Translations under genes and position numbers: made by a program
Part shown: piece after piece, positions 16,271-20,560 of the stretch
How the letters are laid out: the number at the start of each line of letters is the position of its first letter
Numbering within the stretch: position 1 is the first letter of the stretch
The notes under the pieces: generated by a model
Database searches by the model: none
Told to the model about the DNA's origin: nothing
The model's input: only the letters and a program-made list of their open reading frames with translations
Origin: a bacterium
Lineage (GTDB): Bacteria > SM23-31 > JAUVVT01
DNA: 20,560 nucleotides
Reading direction: 5' to 3'
Assembly (NCBI GenBank): GCA_030604505.1
Contig: JAUVVT010000003.1
Span: 1-20,560, forward strand

Positions 16271-17641
16271 ATGAGAAAAAATAATTTAACAAGACGAAAA
16301 TTTTTAGCATCTGCATCAACAGGTACACTCGCTGCTTTTGCATCAGGAGGGATTCCTGTGTATGGAATCATAAACAAAAAAGCAAGTACACTTGCAATCC
16401 TTGGTGGTCAGCCCATTAGAGAAAAACCTTTTCCCCGCTGGCCCATCATTAATGAAACAGACGAAAAAATGGTTCTATCCGCACTACGAAGCGGAAAATG
16501 GTCAAGGGGTGAGTTGGTTGCAAAGGTTGAGAAGAGGGTTACCAAATACCTTGGGTCAAGGTGCGGTATGCTAACCGGTTCAGGGACACAGGCTCTTCAC
16601 ACTTCTTTACATACACTCGGAATAGGCGGAGGGGACGAGGTTATTACCACGCCTTATACGTTTATTGCAACGATAGATGTAATTTTATTAGAAGACGCTC
16701 TGCCGGTTTTTGCAGATGTAGACCCTGAAACATTTATGATAGATGCTGATAAAATTGAAGAAAAAATCACAGAACACACAAGATCGATTCTGCCTGTCCA
16801 CATCACCGGTGGGGTTTCGAATATGGACAAAATTAATGCTGTTGCAAAAAAGCATAACCTTAAAGTGGTAGAAGACGCCTGTCAGGCAATCCTTGCAGAA
16901 TGGAGAGGTAAAAAAGTCGGAACGCTCAGTGACCTCGGTTGTTTCAGCTTCCAGAACAGTAAAGACCTTACATGTGGCGAGGGTGGAATAATTCTCGGAG
17001 ATGACCAAAAAATAATTGATAGATGTTACTCTTTTCATAACTTCGGGAGACCACAGGGTAAATATATGTCACGGGATAAATATAGCTACCCTATCTTAGG
17101 ACTTAAATACAGGACTATGTCACTTAATGCGGCTTTATTAGATGCACAAATGAACCGTGTTGAAGAACAATGTAAAAAACGCTCTGAGAATGCTGATTAT
17201 TTAACATCGAAACTTAATGAAGTACCCTGTATCCTTCCGCGAAAAGACTATCCGGAAACAACAAGGACTTCATATTATACTTACGCCTTCAGGTATAAAA
17301 AGGAACATTTTAACAACCTTCCACGAGCAAAATTTCTCTCTGCACTAAAGGCTGAAGGGATTCCTTGTGGATTTGGATTAGGAGTAATAGGTCCTACTTC
17401 TATGCCAATGAATAAAGAAGGTGCAATTATAGACGCTCTGAATTCCAAGAGTTTTAAGAAAATTTATTCAAAGAATAGACTGAATAGATACCACGAACAA
17501 AATCATTGTCCCGAAAGTGATAAAATGTGTCAAGAAGTAGCGGGGTTTAGTCAGCGTCTTCTTCTGGGAACTAAAAAAGATATGGATGACATCGCTAATG
17601 CAATATTGAAGGTTTATGAAAACAGAGATAAACTGACATAG
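16271..17641 (+). CDS. Tat-signal DegT/DnrJ/EryC1/StrS aminotransferase, copy 1
   Basis: This 456-residue PLP-dependent fold-type I enzyme belongs to the family that transfers amino groups from glutamate or glutamine to keto-sugars or keto-cyclitols. Residues 6-16 (LTRRKFLASAS) are a twin-arginine motif followed by a small hydrophobic stretch, so the folded holoenzyme is probably exported; no clear cleavage site is seen. The catalytic domain starts with LAILGGQPIREKPFPRWP, a start also typical of scyllo-inosose aminotransferases (StsC/BtrR type). Family motifs are GSGTQAL (103-109), EDACQA (191-196) and FSFQNSKD (215-222), with K221 the expected Schiff-base lysine; GEGG follows. Copy 2 lies 61 bp downstream. 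AAGGGG precedes the ATG. There are no sugar-nucleotide genes nearby, so the substrate is unknown. The twin-arginine signal is unusual for this normally cytoplasmic family, but both copies carry it, so it is not a start-site error. Confidence 0.85.
   Translation: MRKNNLTRRKFLASASTGTLAAFASGGIPVYGIINKKASTLAILGGQPIREKPFPRWPIINETDEKMVLSALRSGKWSRGELVAKVEKRVTKYLGSRCGMLTGSGTQALHTSLHTLGIGGGDEVITTPYTFIATIDVILLEDALPVFADVDPETFMIDADKIEEKITEHTRSILPVHITGGVSNMDKINAVAKKHNLKVVEDACQAILAEWRGKKVGTLSDLGCFSFQNSKDLTCGEGGIILGDDQKIIDRCYSFHNFGRPQGKYMSRDKYSYPILGLKYRTMSLNAALLDAQMNRVEEQCKKRSENADYLTSKLNEVPCILPRKDYPETTRTSYYTYAFRYKKEHFNNLPRAKFLSALKAEGIPCGFGLGVIGPTSMPMNKEGAIIDALNSKSFKKIYSKNRLNRYHEQNHCPESDKMCQEVAGFSQRLLLGTKKDMDDIANAILKVYENRDKLT
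17573..17635 (+). repeat. 63-nt direct repeat, copy 1 (3' end of first aminotransferase gene)
   Basis: This stretch is identical base for base to 18984-19046. It encodes KKDMDDIANAILKVYENRDKL just before the stop codon. The rest of the two genes has diverged clearly. Confidence 0.9.
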
Positions 17642-17702
17642 GCGGGAAAATAATTTAAATCAATATTTTTAGTATCGATGTTTATTACGAAAGGAACTAA
17701 AA

Positions 17703-19052
17703 ATGATTAGAAAAGAATTTTCAAGACGAAATTTTTTAACAACCGCATCAGCAAGCGCTGCTGCTGTTGCTGCAACAGGAAAAATTCCTGTATATGGAAA
17801 AATAAATAAAAATGTGGCGACACTTGCCGTCCTTGGCGGTCAGCCCGTTAGAACCAAGGACTGGTCTCCCTGGCCAATATGGAACAGAGATGACGAAGAC
17901 CAAATTATATCGGTATTACGGAGTGGAAACTGGTTTAGAGGAAGAGGTACTTTGGTTTCAGAATTTGAAAAAAAGTATGCGGAATTGATGGGGACAAGGC
18001 ACTGTCTTGCCACTGCAAGCGGCACTACTGCTCTCCTTGTGGCTCTTCATGTTCTCGGCGTAGATGCAGGAGATGAAGTGCTTGTTGCACCCTATACATT
18101 TATTGCAACGTATAATGTTGTTTTTATTACTAAAGCCCTGCCGATTTTTGTTGATACCGACCAGGAAACATTTACGATGAATCCGGATAAAATAGAAGAG
18201 AGAATCAACGAAAGGACAAAAGCAATACTGCCCGTTCATATTCTCGGACTGCCGGCTGATATGGATAGAATCAATGCTATTGCAAAAAAGCACAACCTTC
18301 TTGTAATTGAAGACGCCTGTCAGGCATGGCTTGCTGAATATAGAAATAAAAAGTGCGGGACACTCGGAGACCTTGGATGTTTCAGTTTTCAGAACTCTAA
18401 AAATCTCCCTGCAGGTGAAGGCGGTGCAATAGTTGGAAACGACGGGGAAATTATGGACAGATGTCACTCTTTCCACAACTGTGGAAGACCATTTGGTAGT
18501 GTAAAATCAACGAGTAAATATCCTGTCCGGGGAAGTAACCGCAGAATGCAGCAATTCCAAGCTGTTATACTAATGTCGCAGATGAAACGCATTAAAAAAG
18601 ATGCAGATACTCGTCTGGAAAATGCACTCTATTTAACATCTAAAATCAAAGATATTCCCGGTATCATTCCATATAAATTAGCCAACGGGGCAACGAGGTC
18701 TGCATACCATCTTTATCCTTTCAGGTATAAGAAAGAGTATTTTAATAACATCCCAAGAGAAAAATTCCTTTCCGCGCTAAAAGCCGAGGGAATTCCCTGT
18801 TCGGGAGGATACGGTCCTCAAAATAAAGATGGCTTAGTTGAGGACGCTTTAAATTCAAGGGGTTATAAGAGACTTTATTCAAGGGAGAGACTGATGAGAT
18901 ATCGGGAAGAAAACCGCTACCCTGATAATGACCAGCTTTGTAGAGAAGCAGTATGGTTTAGCCAGAGCATGCTTCTTGGGAACAAAAAAGATATGGATGA
19001 CATCGCTAATGCAATATTGAAGGTTTATGAAAACAGAGATAAACTGGTATAG
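17703..19052 (+). CDS. Tat-signal DegT/DnrJ/EryC1/StrS aminotransferase, copy 2
   Basis: This 449-residue paralogue of the preceding gene also has a twin-arginine signal (FSRRNFLTTASASAAAVAA, 6-24). It has the same junction IPVYG-KINK, the same domain start (LAVLGGQPVR) and the same motifs: ASGTTAL (105-111), EDACQA (193-198) and FSFQNSKN (217-224), with K223 as the likely PLP lysine; GEGG follows. It is shorter than copy 1 in two places, around residues 255-265 and in the loop after EGIPC (GGYGPQNKDG). Such differences near the active-site loops suggest a different substrate or a heterodimer with distinct halves. AAGGA precedes the ATG. The two genes surely form one transcript, ending at the hairpin near 19224. 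The last 63 coding bases before the final codon are identical to copy 1. Function beyond aminotransferase (or, in some relatives, dehydratase) is not deducible. Confidence 0.85.
   Translation: MIRKEFSRRNFLTTASASAAAVAATGKIPVYGKINKNVATLAVLGGQPVRTKDWSPWPIWNRDDEDQIISVLRSGNWFRGRGTLVSEFEKKYAELMGTRHCLATASGTTALLVALHVLGVDAGDEVLVAPYTFIATYNVVFITKALPIFVDTDQETFTMNPDKIEERINERTKAILPVHILGLPADMDRINAIAKKHNLLVIEDACQAWLAEYRNKKCGTLGDLGCFSFQNSKNLPAGEGGAIVGNDGEIMDRCHSFHNCGRPFGSVKSTSKYPVRGSNRRMQQFQAVILMSQMKRIKKDADTRLENALYLTSKIKDIPGIIPYKLANGATRSAYHLYPFRYKKEYFNNIPREKFLSALKAEGIPCSGGYGPQNKDGLVEDALNSRGYKRLYSRERLMRYREENRYPDNDQLCREAVWFSQSMLLGNKKDMDDIANAILKVYENRDKLV
18984..19046 (+). repeat. 63-nt direct repeat, copy 2 (3' end of second aminotransferase gene)
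   Basis: This is an exact copy of 17573-17635, including third codon positions. It points to recent gene conversion or a recombination tract at the ends of the tandem genes. Confidence 0.9.
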
Positions 19053-19294
19053 ACTTAATGGTGTATCTTTCGAGTCTTGTTATTCCTTTCGCGGGAATTA
19101 CAGGATTATTTAGTGGGGGCGAATCATTCAACTAAAGAGTTTTCAAAAAATTTACAATATAGACAAAAAAATGCTTCGTCCATATTTAAATAATCAAAAC
19201 AATATAACAATACAATTTATGCGGGGCGGTTTGTGAACCGCCCTTCCTCATTTCAGAAAAACTTCCAGAAAAATCAAAAATAATACTATCTATG
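19053..19294. other. Intergenic region between convergent genes with terminator and REP-like remnants
   Basis: No gene is visible. Near 19076, TGTTATTCCTTTCGCGGGAA followed by TTACAGG looks like a degenerate member of the REP-like family TGTCATTCC-CGCG-GGGAATCCAG known from many genomes. Near 19112, GGGGGCGAATCATTC resembles half of another common palindromic repeat. The clean hairpin at 19224-19243 serves as the terminator. Confidence 0.45.
19224..19243. terminator. GC-rich hairpin terminator between convergent genes
   Basis: GGGCGGTT (19224-19231), loop TGTG and AACCGCCC (19236-19243) form a perfect 8-bp stem in AT-rich flanks, followed by TTCCTCATTT. It lies between the plus-strand aminotransferase and the minus-strand ceramidase-like gene and could stop both. 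The sequence also resembles a dispersed GGGGCGGTTTGTGAACCGCC-type palindrome. Confidence 0.6.
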
Positions 19295-20560
19295 TTATTT
19301 TATCCTGTTAATAAGTTCCACCGCCTCTTCTATCATAATCTCTCCTGCGCCCTTTGCAAGCTCTGTTCCACTTGTCGATTCGTATCCGCCTTCATCGTAT
19401 GCTTCGCTGTGACAGACATATCCGAACGTATCATTACTGAGAGAGATAATGAAAAGATTTTCCAAGCCCGCTCTTTTCTTAATCTCCAGACCAATCTCGA
19501 CCAGAACCTCCCCGGGCAGCCCTAAAACATAAATATCCCCGATTTTTAAAACCTGAATCTCAGTTGTAAATATGCTTTTATCTTCTATTCTGTCAGGCTT
19601 TATTGGAAAGTCAACAGTCTTTTTAAGCGCCTTTAATGCGGCATCACCGGTTGTTTGAACAAACTGGAGTCTTCTCAAAGCTTCTCCACCGAGTGCCTTG
19701 CCCATCTCGAAACGCTGCTTTTTTCCACGTTTTATAGGAACCATATCTCCTGATGTACCGGGAGCAAAAAGACAGATACCCCCTTCCATCTGTTCAACAA
19801 CACGTGCCGTGACTGCCGGAAAATCAGCCGATATAGAATAAAACCAATCTTTATATGTACTCCCACTGTGTGTATGACAGGCAAAGTTGACAACTGAGCC
19901 GATAATTTCACCGGCTGTATCTTCAACTCTGAGCACGCAGACCTCCGGGTCAATCGGACCAAAAGTCAGTTCGGGCCAGTCAGGCGGAAGAGTAAATGTT
20001 ACCCTAACCGACCCGTCTTCTGCCCGTCTAATTACACGTGTATCTGCTACTTCATGCGGAAGAACCATTGTCGACTGCACTGAACCATCTTTCATTCTGG
20101 GTCTTCGGTTAAAAACTATTTCGGGGATTTCTCCCTTTGTCGTACCTATCTTCACATCCCGCATATTTTTATGTGCAGTGTATATTGAACCGGCAATCTT
20201 TTTAGTAAGGGTCTGGACATAGTATTTATCAAAACTTTCGGGATAATTCGCTGAGCTCTTTCTTTTTCTGACCAAAGGTCCGAAGTGGGTATGTGTTCCG
20301 TAAATAAGAATGTTTTTTCCTGGAATACCGGTCTTTTCTTTAACAATTTCCCTGATTTTATTAGTAGTCTCTAAGGGAATTCCAATCAAATCGGTGCAGA
20401 CGATTGCTATAGTGTTCTCCCCGTCATCCAGAACCAGTGCTTTTGCGTAAAGCTCATCTTCTATATCTTCACTCGGTTTATCCCTGCCGGAATAACCCGA
20501 AAGCCAGATACCAACCGGAGGAGTGATATTTACCTTTGCACATCCGCCTTTAAGTGCCGC
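19295..20560 (-). CDS. Neutral-ceramidase-like hydrolase lacking the catalytic serine, 5'-truncated by window edge
   Basis: This is a second member of the PF04734-type family, with 421 residues visible. The frame is open to the right edge. The residues there (LKGGCAKVNITPPVGIWLSG) are the family N-terminal strand, so the TTG at 20389 is an internal leucine and only the signal region is probably missing. In fragment numbering, candidate zinc ligands are THTH (H90/H92), NFACH (H229), LPGE (E351) and FGYVCH (Y381). HTHFGP is closer to the classical HTHSGP than the HNHAAP of the other copy. The nucleophile hexapeptide GDVSPN is GDMVPI, with valine (V274) in place of serine. The C-terminal Ig-like domain is absent: the protein ends soon after GGYES...EEAVELI. 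It converges on the aminotransferase pair across a terminator. Substrate is unknown; a ceramidase label would be misleading. Confidence 0.8.
   Translation of the reverse strand, partial: AALKGGCAKVNITPPVGIWLSGYSGRDKPSEDIEDELYAKALVLDDGENTIAIVCTDLIGIPLETTNKIREIVKEKTGIPGKNILIYGTHTHFGPLVRKRKSSANYPESFDKYYVQTLTKKIAGSIYTAHKNMRDVKIGTTKGEIPEIVFNRRPRMKDGSVQSTMVLPHEVADTRVIRRAEDGSVRVTFTLPPDWPELTFGPIDPEVCVLRVEDTAGEIIGSVVNFACHTHSGSTYKDWFYSISADFPAVTARVVEQMEGGICLFAPGTSGDMVPIKRGKKQRFEMGKALGGEALRRLQFVQTTGDAALKALKKTVDFPIKPDRIEDKSIFTTEIQVLKIGDIYVLGLPGEVLVEIGLEIKKRAGLENLFIISLSNDTFGYVCHSEAYDEGGYESTSGTELAKGAGEIMIEEAVELINRIK

Noticed and set aside
20387..20389. TTG at 20389 as the start of the second ceramidase-like gene
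   Set aside because: Another 57 in-frame residues up to the window edge match the family N-terminal strand, so the gene continues beyond the window.
14505..20560. Annotating the two PF04734-like proteins as functional ceramidases
   Set aside because: Both lack the catalytic serine of the GDVSPN motif and the C-terminal domain; the family name is kept only as a similarity.
1..20560. tRNA, rRNA, CRISPR arrays, insertion sequences or integrase attachment sites
   Set aside because: No cloverleaf-like sequence, spaced repeat array, transposase or integrase was seen in the gaps or on either strand.

Overview
The window reads as an AT-rich chromosomal segment of a Gram-negative-type bacterium, probably an uncultured or candidate-phylum lineage. 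The combination of secreted FG-GAP beta-propeller proteins, a GH106-like glycosidase, neutral-ceramidase-like hydrolases and Tat-signal DegT-type aminotransferases is known mainly from Planctomycetota/Lentisphaerota, Poribacteria, Latescibacterota and similar environmental groups. No rRNA or taxonomic marker is present, so the lineage is not fixed by this sequence.

Layout. (1) 1-2503, plus strand: the end of a surface-polysaccharide locus, with a glycosyltransferase cut by the left edge and overlapping a Wzx-type flippase. (2) 2505-6631, minus strand: a two-gene operon of large dynamin-like GTPases. The first gene has arginine in place of the P-loop lysine. The operon converges on the flippase with one base between the stop codons. 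(3) 6632-7335: a very AT-rich divergent intergenic region with several dyads and repeated ACAAAT(T/A) words. (4) 7336-12695, plus strand: a secreted double seven-bladed beta-propeller protein and a GH106-like alpha-L-rhamnosidase. (5) 13085-15884, plus strand: an APC-family permease followed 28 bp later by a secreted neutral-ceramidase-like hydrolase. (6) 16271-19052, plus strand: two tandem paralogous PLP-dependent DegT/DnrJ/EryC1/StrS aminotransferases, each with a twin-arginine export signal and sharing an identical 63-nt 3' end. (7) 19295-20560, minus strand: a second ceramidase-like hydrolase running off the right edge.

How the parts may work together (inference). The left third (polysaccharide genes and GTPases) is more AT-rich than the rest and looks like a variable cell-envelope locus with an adjoining membrane-remodelling or defence module. 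The right two thirds look like a secreted catabolic or processing region: extracellular binding and hydrolysis of a rhamnose-like glycan, uptake of an amine or amino acid, and extracytoplasmic amide- or ester-type hydrolases next to exported sugar-type aminotransferases. Both ceramidase-like proteins keep the zinc ligands expected of neutral ceramidases but lack the family's catalytic serine, so a literal ceramidase function is unlikely. The most unusual items are the GTPase pair with the arginine P-loop, the serine-less ceramidase-like pair, and the apparently exported tandem aminotransferases.
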